This document shows positions 39,954-47,998 of a DNA stretch of 47,998 bases, piece after piece. The stretch comes from Rubrobacter taiwanensis. GTDB taxonomy: Bacteria > Actinomycetota > Rubrobacteria > Rubrobacterales > Rubrobacteraceae. A program made the translations under genes and the position numbers. Below the pieces are notes generated by a model. The model did no database searches. It was not told the DNA's origin and was given only the letters and a program-made list of their open reading frames with translations. The stretch covers positions 1 to 47,998 of the forward strand of contig NZ_SKBU01000042.1 in assembly GCF_004337705.1 (NCBI RefSeq), written 5' to 3'. The stretch's first letter is position 1, and each line of letters begins with the position of its first letter.

Positions 39954-41051
39954 ATGAACCTCAGACGAATGCTGACGATATTCTACAAGGACGCCCGGGA
40001 CGCCATCCGCGACGGCCGGGTGCTGGTAGCGATAGCCGTCCCGCTGGCTATCGGGCTCTTCTACAACGCCACGGCGGACGGTGACCCTGAGGACCTCACA
40101 CCCACGGCCGACGTGGCCTACACGGCGCAGAGCGCCGCGCTGGCCGAGGCCCTGCGGGAGTCCCTGGGAGGTGCGGTAGACGCCGGCTTCAAGGAGGCGG
40201 GAGCCGGAGAGGTCCGGGCGCTGGTCGAGCAAGGGGAGGCCGACGTGGGGATAATCGCGGCGGACGACCTCTTGCCGGCTCTGGAGGGGGGCGGGAGGCC
40301 CGAGGTCCGGGTGCTCCTGCCGGAGGGCGGGGGCGCGGGCGGAGAGCTCGTGGCCTCCGCAATAGATCCGGCGCTGCGGGCGCTGGCCGGTCAGCCCGCT
40401 CCGGCGGCCGTGCAGGTGGAGCCGGTGCCCGTCGGCGGCGAGGACTCCGCAGACGCCCTCGCGGTGCTCGGGTTCGACACCTACATGGTCCTGGCGTCGG
40501 TGGTCTTCCTGGTCGGCATGATCGCCGTATTCGTGGTTCCCATCCTGCTGGCCGAAGAGACTGAGAAAAAGACGCTGGACGCGCTGGTAATGATCTCCTC
40601 CTACCCCGAGGTGATCGGGGCCAAGACCCTGGTCGGGGTGCTCTACACGGTCATCTCCGTGACGCTGCTGCTCGGGATGACGCAGCTCCGGCCGGAGAAC
40701 CTGCCGCTCTTCGCGGGGACGGTGGTGCTCATGAGCCTCGCGCTCGTCGGGTTCGGGCTGCTCTTCGGCGGGTTCTTCCGCAACGCGAACCAGCTCAACA
40801 CCTGGGGCGGGTTCCTGCTCATCCCGGTCGTGGCCCCGGCCCTTGCCGCCGGTTTCGAGCCGGCGGGCTGGATGGGAGCCCTCGTCGCCGCCACCCCGAC
40901 GGGGCAGGGGATGCGGCTCGCGGTCAACGGCATGAGCGGCGAGGAGGTCTTCTCCGACCCGGCGCTCTCGTTCCTGGTGATGGCCGCCTGGTGCGCCGCC
41001 GGTTTCGGGGCGCTCCTGCTGAACCTCCGCTACCGGCAGGGCCGGAGCTAG
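39954..41051 (+). CDS. ABC-2 exporter permease with large extracytoplasmic domain
   Basis: A 365-residue protein of the NatB/ABC-2 (ABC2_membrane_3) type. One TM at about residues 24-40 is followed by an approximately 150-residue external domain (AYTAQSAALAEALRE...), then five or six TM segments with FVVPILLAEETEKKTLDALV, the canonical cytoplasmic elbow. Ribosome binding site GGGAGGAAC. It partners the ATPase at 39076. Confidence 0.92.
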   Translation: MNLRRMLTIFYKDARDAIRDGRVLVAIAVPLAIGLFYNATADGDPEDLTPTADVAYTAQSAALAEALRESLGGAVDAGFKEAGAGEVRALVEQGEADVGIIAADDLLPALEGGGRPEVRVLLPEGGGAGGELVASAIDPALRALAGQPAPAAVQVEPVPVGGEDSADALAVLGFDTYMVLASVVFLVGMIAVFVVPILLAEETEKKTLDALVMISSYPEVIGAKTLVGVLYTVISVTLLLGMTQLRPENLPLFAGTVVLMSLALVGFGLLFGGFFRNANQLNTWGGFLLIPVVAPALAAGFEPAGWMGALVAATPTGQGMRLAVNGMSGEEVFSDPALSFLVMAAWCAAGFGALLLNLRYRQGRS

Positions 41052-41143
41052 GGCTCGCGATGTTCGCCGGCAGGACCGCTTCCGGGCCAGACGCACCGGG
41101 CTGAGAGGGCACCCGCGCCCCTTCGCCGGTGGCCCGGGGCTTG

Positions 41144-41149
41144 TAAAAT
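41144..41149 (+). promoter_or_regulatory. -10 box for a leaderless alcohol dehydrogenase transcript
   Basis: TAAAAT ends 8 bases before the ATG at 41158, without a ribosome binding site in between. The 107-base gap after the ABC operon holds nothing else I can support. Confidence 0.45.
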
Positions 41150-41157
41150 CCCGGAAT

Positions 41158-42153
41158 ATGAGAGCGATGGTGCTGGACGGTCCCCGGCCGGTTGGGGAGG
41201 GACCTCTCGCTCTGCGGGAACTTCCGGACCCGCGGCCCGGACGGGGAGAGGTGCTGCTGCGGGTTCTTGCCTGCGGGGTGTGCCACACGGATCTGCACGT
41301 GGCGGAGGGGGAGCTGGAGCCGGTGAGACGGCCGCTCGTCCCCGGGCACCAGATCGTGGGCATCGTGGAGGAGTCGGGGCCGGACGTGGAGGGTGTGGGG
41401 CCCGGGCAGCGGGTGGGCGTTACCTGGCTCGGGTGGGCCTGCGGGAGCTGCGGCTACTGCCGGGAGGGGCTGGAGAACCTGTGCGACCGGGCCCGTTTCA
41501 CCGGCTACCATCTGGCCGGCGGCTACGCGGAGATGGCCGTCGCAAACGCGGACTTCGTGGTCCGGGTTCCCGACTCCTTCCCTGAACAGCGGGCGGCCCC
41601 GCTGCTCTGCGCCGGCATCATCGGGTACCGGTCGCTGCGGCTCTCGGGGATCCGGCCCGGGGGCCGTCTCGGGCTCTTCGGCTTCGGGGCCTCGGCGCAC
41701 CTGGCGATCCAGATCGCCCGGCACCGGGGGTGCGAGGTGTACGTGTTCACGCGGGGCGAGGGGCACCGGCGGCTGGCGCGCGAGCTCGGTGCGGCATGGG
41801 TAGGGGGTGCGGAGGACGAGCCGCCGGAGGAGCTGGACGCTGCGGTGACCTTCGCTCCGGCGGGGTGGCTGGTGCCGGCTGCGCTCGGGAAGCTGAGGAA
41901 GGGCGGCACGCTGGCGATCAACGCCATCCACATGTCTCCCATCCCGGAGATGCGCTACGAGCTGATCTACGGTGAGCGTGCGGTGCGCAGCGTGACCAAC
42001 CTGACGCGCCGGGACGCGCGGGAGTTCCTGGAGGCGGCGGCGGAGATCCCCATCCGGGTCGACGTCGAGACCTTTGCGCTGGAGGAGGCCAACGGAGCTC
42101 TCCGGAGGTTGAAGGCCGGGGAGATCAACGGCGCGGCGGTCCTGATTCCGTAG
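41158..42153 (+). CDS. Zinc-binding alcohol dehydrogenase family protein
   Basis: A 331-residue medium-chain dehydrogenase. Catalytic zinc residues lie in LACGVCHTDLH, with PGHQIVG replacing the usual GHE. The structural zinc lobe CGSCGYCREGLENLC has four Cys. The NAD(P) fold reads GLFGFGASAHLAIQIARHRG. It resembles the family described as zinc-binding alcohol dehydrogenases of about 330 residues and unknown substrate. It ends 13 bases from the convergent Bax-type gene. Confidence 0.92.
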   Translation: MRAMVLDGPRPVGEGPLALRELPDPRPGRGEVLLRVLACGVCHTDLHVAEGELEPVRRPLVPGHQIVGIVEESGPDVEGVGPGQRVGVTWLGWACGSCGYCREGLENLCDRARFTGYHLAGGYAEMAVANADFVVRVPDSFPEQRAAPLLCAGIIGYRSLRLSGIRPGGRLGLFGFGASAHLAIQIARHRGCEVYVFTRGEGHRRLARELGAAWVGGAEDEPPEELDAAVTFAPAGWLVPAALGKLRKGGTLAINAIHMSPIPEMRYELIYGERAVRSVTNLTRRDAREFLEAAAEIPIRVDVETFALEEANGALRRLKAGEINGAAVLIP

Positions 42154-42166
42154 AGAACCGCCGGGG

Positions 42167-43399
42167 TTAGAGGTTTTCCAGTACCGCCCGCGGGTCGAGG
42201 CGGGTCTTGTACCAGATCACCTCCTTGCCCAGCGCGGCATCCAGCGCTTCGGGTGTCGCTCCCAGGCCCTCCGGGGCGGCTACCAGGACACGGGCTCCCC
42301 GCTCTCCCGCCTCCCGGATCTGAGCCGCCCGGTCTATGAGGTGCCGCTCGGTCCAGAAGCCCAGGATCTCCAGGTGCGCCAGCTCGCCGGTCTCCCGGTT
42401 CAGAAGGGAGAAGTCCGGGACGAGGGCCGTTCTGAGGCCCGGCAGGGGGATTATCCCGGCGCCGCTCTCCAGCTCCCACCCGCCGGTGTCCCTGCTCCGC
42501 TCCCAGGCTTTCCTGAAGGCGCGGCGCACCTCGTCTCCGGGTTCGTCCCCCGGCCGCCGGTAGTGGCTTGTGAGTCCGGATGTCTCCGAATCCAGCTCCA
42601 GGACCGCCTCCCGGCCGCGCCAGAGCACGCCGGCAGATAAGCTCCACGGCTGCGTGAGCATCAGGCCGGGGACGAACTTGGCGATCCTGAGGCCGTACTT
42701 GCGGACCGGTCCGAAGAGCGAGAGCGGGCCGTCGAGGCAGAGCCGGTAGCCGGAGCCGGTCAGCTCTATCCGGTATATGAGCTCCATCAGCTTCGCGTAG
42801 CGGAAGATAAGCTCGGCGTCGGCCTCCCGGCCGAGATCCACTACAAGCTCGCGGGCCGAGTAGAGTACCCCCTGCACCTGTGCCAGGTTGTAGCGGGAGA
42901 TCAGCTCCTCAGGTGTGGGGCGCTCGAACTGGCGCAGGATCTGGGCCTTCTGCCGGTCGGCGTACATCACCTGCACCGGGTCTTCCAGCCCGGTTTCCCG
43001 GCTGACCCGGGAGATGACGTCTTCCCGGGTCGGGCTCTGCAGGAGGTCGGGCTTTTCGGCCGGGAACTCGGGCATCTGCGCGGCGAGCTCGAAGAGCCTG
43101 GTCCGCACGTGATAGGGATCGGCGGAAGTCGGCGGGGCCCACTCGGCCCGGTCCTGCAGCAGCTTGCCGAGCGCCCGCACGACCTTAAACCCGCGCCGCG
43201 CGTCCAGCCGCGGTCCCAGTTCCTCCTCCAGCAGCGCCAGCTCGCGCTCCAGCCGGGAGCGCGGGCCCTCGCGGTGGGACTCGTAACAGGCGATAAGCCG
43301 TTCGGCCACCTCCGTCACGCGCCCGTCGTCCGCAGAGAGGCGGTGCGGCACCACCCGCCCGCGGTTCACGTGGGCGAGGATGTGCTCGTTGCGCAGCAC
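42167..43399 (-). CDS. DUF790 nuclease, Bax partner of XPB helicase
   Basis: A 410-residue protein of the DUF790 family, known in archaea as Bax1. It begins LRNEHILAHVNRGRVVPHRL, has AQVQGVLYSARELVVD and SGYRLCLDGPLSLFGP, then a nuclease-like region LVPDFSLLNRETGELAHLEILGFWT with D-x-E residues. In characterised systems Bax1 binds XPB and cuts near DNA bubbles in repair. The GTG start shares one base with the helicase stop (TAGTG), so the two are strictly coupled. Confidence 0.9.
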   Translation of the reverse strand: MLRNEHILAHVNRGRVVPHRLSADDGRVTEVAERLIACYESHREGPRSRLERELALLEEELGPRLDARRGFKVVRALGKLLQDRAEWAPPTSADPYHVRTRLFELAAQMPEFPAEKPDLLQSPTREDVISRVSRETGLEDPVQVMYADRQKAQILRQFERPTPEELISRYNLAQVQGVLYSARELVVDLGREADAELIFRYAKLMELIYRIELTGSGYRLCLDGPLSLFGPVRKYGLRIAKFVPGLMLTQPWSLSAGVLWRGREAVLELDSETSGLTSHYRRPGDEPGDEVRRAFRKAWERSRDTGGWELESGAGIIPLPGLRTALVPDFSLLNRETGELAHLEILGFWTERHLIDRAAQIREAGERGARVLVAAPEGLGATPEALDAALGKEVIWYKTRLDPRAVLENL

Positions 43400-44754
43400 T
43401 AGAAGCGCACCTCACGCCGCCGGCGGGCGGTGAACTCCTCGCCGGTCGCGGTGGTCACGAGCTCGTACAGGATCGCGCGCTTCCCCTCGCGCGGCCGGAG
43501 TATCCTGCCCAACCGCTGCACGTACTCCCGCGGCGAGGCGCTCCCGGCCAGCAGGATCCCGACGTTGGCCTCCGGCACGTCCACGCCCTCGTTCAGCACG
43601 TCGGAGGCTATTATCGCCCGGTATCTTCCCTCGCGAAAGCGGTCCAGGATGTCTTTCCGCTCTCGGGCGAGCGTCTCGTAGGTAATTCCGGGGATGAGGA
43701 AGCGCTGCGAGAGCGCGTACACTTCGTCTACGCTCTTGGTGAAGACGATGGTGCGATCGGACCAGTGGCGCTTGAGCAGCGTCTCCAGCGTGGCCCCCTT
43801 GCGGTAGGCGGACTGCACGATCTCGCGCCGCCGCCGCGCCGCGAGCAGCGCTTCGCGCCCGCCGGAGTGGCTGGTCGCCGCCACCAGGATGAACCGCTGC
43901 CAGTCCTCCGGGGAGCGGACGGAGAGGCGGTGCTTGGCGAGGAAGTCCCGGTAGACGGCGTCGGCCTGCGCGTACTCCACCCGCTCGGCAGCAGTGAGCT
44001 CCACGGGTATGCGAACGAGCTCGTAAGGGGCCAGATACCGGCCGGCCAGCTCCTCCGGCGAGCGCCGGTAGACCACCTCTCCGACCAGCTCCGGGAGCAG
44101 ACGGTGCTCGCCGTCCGGGCGCTCGGGGGTGGCCGTGAGGCCCAGCGCGTAGGGGGCCAGGAGCATCTGGGAGATCACGCGGTTCTTCGGGGCCGGCAGG
44201 TGATGCACCTCGTCGTAGACGACGAAGGCGAAGCGGTCGCCGTAGCGTTCGGCGTGGATGTACGCGGAGTCGTAGGTGGTCACGGTGAGCGGCGTGACCT
44301 GATGGTAGCCGCCGCCCAGCAGCCCGACCTCCACCGACTCCCCGAAGGCGTCGTGCAGCACCGAGTACCACTGCTTCAGGAGCGCTAGCGTGGGCACGAC
44401 CACGAGCGCGCTGCGCCCCACGCGCCCGATCGCCTCCACCGCGACGGCCGTCTTCCCGGCTCCGGTGGGGAGCACGATCACGCCTCGCAGCCCCGCCGCC
44501 CGCCAGGCCCGCAGAGCCTCCACCTGGTACGGGCGGGGCTCCAGGGCGATCCGGGACTCCAGGCGGAGCCTCCCGAAAGCCGCAGCGGCGTCCCGGTGGG
44601 GAATATTCTCGCGGCGCAGGCGCAGGACCGTCTCCCGGTAGGCGCTCGCCGGAGCCCGCCACTGCTCGGTGCGTTCGTCCCACACGAAGGGCTCCGGCGG
44701 CCTCTCCGGACCGGTGGCGACCAGCGTCCCTGACTCGTAGGCTAGCCGGATCAC
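43399..44754 (-). CDS. XPB-like superfamily 2 DNA helicase
   Basis: A 451-residue helicase related to archaeal and eukaryotic XPB. The N-terminal damage-recognition domain precedes LEPRPYQVEALRAW, Walker A PTGAGKT, motif II DEVHH, LTATPER, then the second RecA fold with VFTKSVDEVYALS, ASDVLNEGVDVPEA and QRLGRILRP. It unwinds DNA at lesions with its nuclease partner downstream. The GTG at 44754 (MIRLAYESGTL) fits the family start and lies 10 bases after TATCCT; a GTG at 44781 would add nine residues. Confidence 0.92.
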   Translation of the reverse strand: MIRLAYESGTLVATGPERPPEPFVWDERTEQWRAPASAYRETVLRLRRENIPHRDAAAAFGRLRLESRIALEPRPYQVEALRAWRAAGLRGVIVLPTGAGKTAVAVEAIGRVGRSALVVVPTLALLKQWYSVLHDAFGESVEVGLLGGGYHQVTPLTVTTYDSAYIHAERYGDRFAFVVYDEVHHLPAPKNRVISQMLLAPYALGLTATPERPDGEHRLLPELVGEVVYRRSPEELAGRYLAPYELVRIPVELTAAERVEYAQADAVYRDFLAKHRLSVRSPEDWQRFILVAATSHSGGREALLAARRRREIVQSAYRKGATLETLLKRHWSDRTIVFTKSVDEVYALSQRFLIPGITYETLARERKDILDRFREGRYRAIIASDVLNEGVDVPEANVGILLAGSASPREYVQRLGRILRPREGKRAILYELVTTATGEEFTARRRREVRF

Positions 44755-44764
44755 GCTACGGAAG

Positions 44765-44770
44765 AGGATA
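44765..44770 (-). promoter_or_regulatory. -10 box for the XPB-Bax operon
   Basis: TATCCT on the minus strand lies 10 bases before the preferred GTG at 44754 and would give an almost leaderless message. On the plus strand TAAACT at about 44793-44798 could serve the divergent hexosaminidase gene. Confidence 0.35.
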
Positions 44771-44846
44771 CCCGAAAACACACCGCGTCTCAGCGGTTAA
44801 ACTACGGGAGTTGCACGCGGCGCGTACGGAGGGGTGTTGAGAGATC

Positions 44847-45995
44847 ATGATCCCGGACGGATTCTCTGCGGGACGGATTCTGGTTTCCGCTCTGCTGCTG
44901 GCGCTGCTCCTCGCCGGGTGTGCCGGAGAGTCCGGCCGGCAGGAGCAGCGGCAGAGCGAACCCCCGCCGGCCCGCCCTGCGGAGCCGGAGGCCGCAGATA
45001 AGATGAGCCTGCGGGACGCCGTCGGGCAGATGTTCATGGTCGGGATCGGGGGAACCGAGCCGGACTACTACATAGAGAAGATGGTCCGGGAGCGGAATAT
45101 CGGGGGTGTGATCCTCTTCGGCCACAACATGGTCGGCGAGGAGCAGACGCGCGCTCTCGTCTCCTCGCTGCAGGAGCTCTCGGTGAGTACCGAGCCCGGA
45201 ATCCCGCTCCTGGTCGCCGTGGACCACGAGGGCGGCATCGTCTCCCACGCGCCGTGGGTCTCCGAGGCGCCGTCCGCCATGCGCCTCGGGCAGTCCGGAG
45301 ATCCGCAGCGGGTCCGCAGCACTGCGGAGAGTATAGGGCGCCAGCTCCGGGAGGCCGGTGTGAACACCAACCTCGCACCCGTCGTGGACACGGGGTTCGG
45401 CGCGGCGATCGGCGAGCGCTCCTTCGGCACCGATCCGCAGCTGGTGGCGCGCATGGGAGCGGCGGCCGTGCGGGGTTTTGAGGCCGCCGGGATCGTCTCC
45501 TCTGCCAAGCACTTCCCCAACCACGGCCCGGCTACCGAGGACTCGCACGTCGGGCTGCCGGTGGTCGACCACGACCTGGAGACGGTCCTGGCGCATGACC
45601 TGCCACCCTTCAGAGCCGCCGTCCGGGCCGGGGTGCCGATGGTGATGGTGGGCCACCTCCTCTACCCGGCGATAGACCCGGACCTTCCGGCCAGCATGTC
45701 TCCCGAGGCCATCAGACTGCTGCGCGACGAGCTCGGCTTCGATGGCGTCGTCGTGACCGACGATCTGAACATGGCCGGCGCCCGGCGCGGCGGAACGGTC
45801 GCCGATGCGGCCGTCGAAGCCGTCTCCGCCGGGGCTGACCTCCTGATCGTGGGCGCTACCCCCGAAGAGCAGGCCGCAGCCTACCGGGCCGTGGTGTCGG
45901 CGGTGGAGTCCGGCGAGATCCCGCGCGAGCGCATAGATGAGGCCGTGGAGCGCGTGATGCGGCTCAAGGAGAGATACGAGCTCTACGACGACTGA
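44847..45995 (+). CDS. Glycoside hydrolase family 3 lipoprotein (NagZ-like beta-N-acetylhexosaminidase)
   Basis: A 382-residue enzyme. The signal peptide ends with the lipobox LLLAGC, so it is anchored outside the membrane, unlike cytosolic NagZ. The GH3 domain has GGVILFGHN, VDHEGGIV, TNLAPVVDTG, AKHFPNHGPATEDSH (catalytic His-Asp loop) and VVTDDLNM with the nucleophile Asp. It would release GlcNAc from wall fragments or chitin oligosaccharides, feeding the nag genes at 12.8-16.8 kb (inference). Confidence 0.91.
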   Translation: MIPDGFSAGRILVSALLLALLLAGCAGESGRQEQRQSEPPPARPAEPEAADKMSLRDAVGQMFMVGIGGTEPDYYIEKMVRERNIGGVILFGHNMVGEEQTRALVSSLQELSVSTEPGIPLLVAVDHEGGIVSHAPWVSEAPSAMRLGQSGDPQRVRSTAESIGRQLREAGVNTNLAPVVDTGFGAAIGERSFGTDPQLVARMGAAAVRGFEAAGIVSSAKHFPNHGPATEDSHVGLPVVDHDLETVLAHDLPPFRAAVRAGVPMVMVGHLLYPAIDPDLPASMSPEAIRLLRDELGFDGVVVTDDLNMAGARRGGTVADAAVEAVSAGADLLIVGATPEEQAAAYRAVVSAVESGEIPRERIDEAVERVMRLKERYELYDD

Positions 45996-45997
45996 AA

Positions 45998-46027
45998 TTG
46001 CTTGAAGCAGAAAAACTAGAGTATCAT
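45998..46027 (+). promoter_or_regulatory. Probable promoter of the sugar ABC transporter genes
   Basis: TTGCTT (45998-46003) and TATCAT (46022-46027) are 18 bp apart, giving a leader of about 90 bases before the MalK-type gene. The region is A-rich against a GC-rich background. The partial dyad GCTTGAAGC overlaps the -35. Confidence 0.35.
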
Positions 46028-46127
46028 TAGCGGAAAGAGCGGTGATCTTGTGCTCATGCTAACATTTGGAGTAGCTGCGGGGCCGGGGGGAAGCCTGCAG
46101 GCGCAAGAGGGATAAGGAGGTTCATCG

Positions 46128-47354
46128 ATGGCTAGTGTGGTCCTGGAGGAGGTCAACAAGGTCTACGGCGAGGACGTCCATGCCGTAAAGGACATGAATC
46201 TGGATATAAAGGACGGGGAGTTCATCGTCTTCGTCGGACCTTCTGGATGTGGGAAGTCCACGGCGCTGCGCATGATAGCCGGGCTTGAGGACATCACGAC
46301 CGGCAAGATCTACATCGGCGATCAGGTAGTAAACGACCTGCCGCCGCGGGACAGGGACATAGCCATGGTCTTCCAGAACTACGCTCTCTACCCGCACATG
46401 AACGTGCGGGAGAACATGGGTTTCGCGCTCAAGCTCAGGAAGGTGCCCAAGGACGAGATAGAGCGCCGGGTCCGGGAGGCGGCCCGGATACTCTCCATCG
46501 AGCAGTTTCTGGACAGGAAGCCCAAGGCCCTTTCGGGCGGGCAGCGGCAGCGCGTAGCTCTGGGCCGGGCGATAGTGCGGGAGCCCAAGGCGTTTCTGAT
46601 GGACGAGCCTCTCTCCAATCTGGACGCCAAGCTCAGGGTGCAGATGAGGACGGAGATCGGCAAGCTGCACAGCCGCATTGGGACGACGACCATCTACGTC
46701 ACCCACGACCAGACCGAGGCGATGACGATGGCCGACCGGATCGTGGTGTTGAAGGACGGGGTGGTCCAGCAGGTGGGAAGCCCGCAGGAGATGTACGATC
46801 ATCCGCAGAACATCTTCGTCGCCGGCTTCATCGGCAGTCCCGCGATGAACTTCCTCAGCGTCAACCTCAAGAAGAAGGATGGGGATGTGGTCGCGGTCTT
46901 CGGCTCTACGGAGATCCCGATCTCCGACGAGCTCCGGCGCAAGGCCGGGGACGAGCTGAACAAGTACGTAGATCGGGCGGTGATCCTCGGGATAAGGCCC
47001 GAGCACATAGAGGACCCGAAGGTTACCGAGGGTATGAGACACGCCAGCATCATCACCGTCAAGCCGCAGGTGATCGAGAGCATGGGATCTGAGAAGTACA
47101 TCTACTTCGAGGTACCGCACGAGCTGGCCGCTCACACCCGGAGCATCGATGAGATGCATGAAGAGGAAGGGGCTGCCGCGGGCGAGGACGGCGAGGGCAC
47201 GGCCTACGAGGCTTCGGCCACCGATACCGGGGAGCTGATGGTGGCCCGGGTGGCGCCCGAGAGCCGGGCCCGCAGGGGCGAGGAGATCCAGCTCGCCATA
47301 GACACGACCAAGATTCATCTCTTCGATCCCGAGACGGAGGAGGCCATATTCTAG
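46128..47354 (+). CDS. Sugar ABC transporter ATP-binding protein (MalK/UgpC/MsmX type)
   Basis: A 408-residue ATPase with Walker [26 protein letters not shown], signature [15 protein letters not shown], Walker [16 protein letters not shown] and [13 protein letters not shown], the hallmarks of carbohydrate importers. The C-terminal OB/TOBE region begins IRPEHI and contains an unusual acidic, low-complexity insert ([14 protein letters not shown]) at about residues 342-365. Ribosome binding site AAGGAGG. The adjacent binding protein suggests a dedicated importer, although such ATPases are often shared. Confidence 0.95.
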   Translation: MASVVLEEVNKVYGEDVHAVKDMNLDIKDGEFIVFVGPSGCGKSTALRMIAGLEDITTGKIYIGDQVVNDLPPRDRDIAMVFQNYALYPHMNVRENMGFALKLRKVPKDEIERRVREAARILSIEQFLDRKPKALSGGQRQRVALGRAIVREPKAFLMDEPLSNLDAKLRVQMRTEIGKLHSRIGTTTIYVTHDQTEAMTMADRIVVLKDGVVQQVGSPQEMYDHPQNIFVAGFIGSPAMNFLSVNLKKKDGDVVAVFGSTEIPISDELRRKAGDELNKYVDRAVILGIRPEHIEDPKVTEGMRHASIITVKPQVIESMGSEKYIYFEVPHELAAHTRSIDEMHEEEGAAAGEDGEGTAYEASATDTGELMVARVAPESRARRGEEIQLAIDTTKIHLFDPETEEAIF

Positions 47355-47418
47355 GTTTTTTAGCGGTCCGGGGGCGGAAGGTGAGGGACACTCTATCTGG
47401 AAGGAGGCGAGTCGCGGA

Positions 47419-47998
47419 ATGAGGCGAAAGGTCGCAAGGAGGCACATGACCCCCGTCGGCCGGCGAGTCAGCCGCCGGGACTTCCTGAAGCTCGGCGGCG
47501 CCGGGCTCGCCGGAGCCGCGCTGGTGGGGAGCGCAGCCTGCACGCCTGCGGGCAACGGCGGCGGTAACGGCGGCGAGGGGCCCGTCACCCTCACCTTCTC
47601 GTTCGGTCCGGACGAGTCCGGGACGATGCAGGAGCTGATCGACCGCTTCAACCAGCAGTATGAAGGTGAGATTCAGGTCAACCTCCGGACCATGTCCGCG
47701 GCCACCGGCCAGTACTTCGACCAGCTGCGCACCGAGTTCCAGGCCGGCGGCGGCGATATAGACGTGATCGGGGGAGACGTGATCTGGCCCGCGCAGTTCG
47801 CCGCCAACGGCTGGATCCTGGACCTCTCCCAGTACTTCACCGAGGAGATGCAGGCCGAGTTCCTCGAAGGCACCATCCAGTCCAACACCTACGAGGGGGC
47901 CATCTACGGGGTGCCCTGGTTCACCGACGCCGGCATGCTCTACTACAGGGCCGACCTGCTCGAAGAGGCGGGGGTGGAGCCGCCCACAACCTGGGACG
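47419..47998 (+). CDS. Sugar ABC transporter substrate-binding lipoprotein, partial (3' end outside window)
   Basis: The first 193 codons of an extracellular solute-binding protein family 1 gene. The long N-terminus carries a twin-arginine motif (SRRDFLKLGGAG) and a lipobox (GSAAC), so it is a Tat-exported lipoprotein. The mature start VTLTFSFGPDESGTMQELI and GGDIDVIGGDVIWPAQFAANGWILDL are typical of sugar-binding proteins. ATG 47419 has AAGGAGG upstream; ATG 47446 is too close to its purine tract. It lies 64 bases after the ATPase gene. Confidence 0.9.
   Translation, partial: MRRKVARRHMTPVGRRVSRRDFLKLGGAGLAGAALVGSAACTPAGNGGGNGGEGPVTLTFSFGPDESGTMQELIDRFNQQYEGEIQVNLRTMSAATGQYFDQLRTEFQAGGGDIDVIGGDVIWPAQFAANGWILDLSQYFTEEMQAEFLEGTIQSNTYEGAIYGVPWFTDAGMLYYRADLLEEAGVEPPTTWD

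Noticed and set aside
41095-41130. CTGAGAGGGCACCC, resembling the start of a TPP riboswitch
   Set aside because: The other conserved TPP blocks (ACCTGA..., GGGTAATGCC-like) are absent and the downstream gene is an alcohol dehydrogenase whose promoter -10 lies after the motif.

Overview
The window comes from a high-GC bacterium. GTG and TTG starts, overlapping stop/start codons, frequent ATA isoleucine codons and the gene content (XPB-Bax helicase/nuclease pair, PIG-V-like mannosyltransferase, dodecin, Tat-exported lipoproteins) suggest a deep-branching actinobacterium of the Rubrobacter type. The genus is inferred from overall style; there is no rRNA gene to confirm it. I found no tRNA, rRNA, CRISPR array, prophage or recognisable insertion sequence.

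Layout. 0.1-6.2 kb: housekeeping genes (VanY-like peptidase, dodecin, VOC protein, methyltransferase, topoisomerase III) and a PadR-chromate transporter operon. 6.3-12.7 kb: an FAD oxidoreductase/ABC exporter/mannosyltransferase operon, a small membrane protein, then a PHP phosphatase-AlaX-DUF192 operon. 12.7-16.8 kb: N-acetylglucosamine uptake and breakdown (PTS EIICB, EIIA, a partner protein, NagA). 16.8-17.3 kb: an OsmC/Ohr-family gene interrupted by an in-frame TGA exactly where the family has its peroxidatic Cys, followed by a SECIS-like hairpin; I read it as a selenoprotein. 17.3-19.6 kb: an ABC exporter operon with a long leader holding a 32-codon ORF and a hairpin that can mask the next ribosome binding site.

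19.6-34.7 kb: a siderophore locus with two Tat/lipoprotein binding proteins, two FecCD permeases, an ATPase, a Suc/Fer-like Fe-S protein, two IucA/IucC-type NIS synthetases and a FhuF-like reductase. Embedded in it is an array of FecB-type binding-protein copies in different states (internally deleted remnant, decayed copy, copy frameshifted by an exact 55-bp tandem duplication, intact copy), alternating with two antisense Uma2-family nuclease genes. Promoter/signal-peptide blocks and the nuclease 3' ends are nearly identical between units while the ligand-binding parts differ.

34.7-48 kb: an M20 peptidase with an FAD amino-acid oxidase; a YtrA-type GntR/ABC operon with a clear palindromic operator; an alcohol dehydrogenase; the XPB-Bax pair; a lipoprotein GH3 hexosaminidase; and a MalK-type ATPase with the start of a sugar-binding protein that runs off the end.

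Across the window several genes have a -10 hexamer only 6-10 bases before the start codon, pointing to widespread leaderless transcription. Clear intrinsic terminators are absent, and convergent genes abut or overlap.
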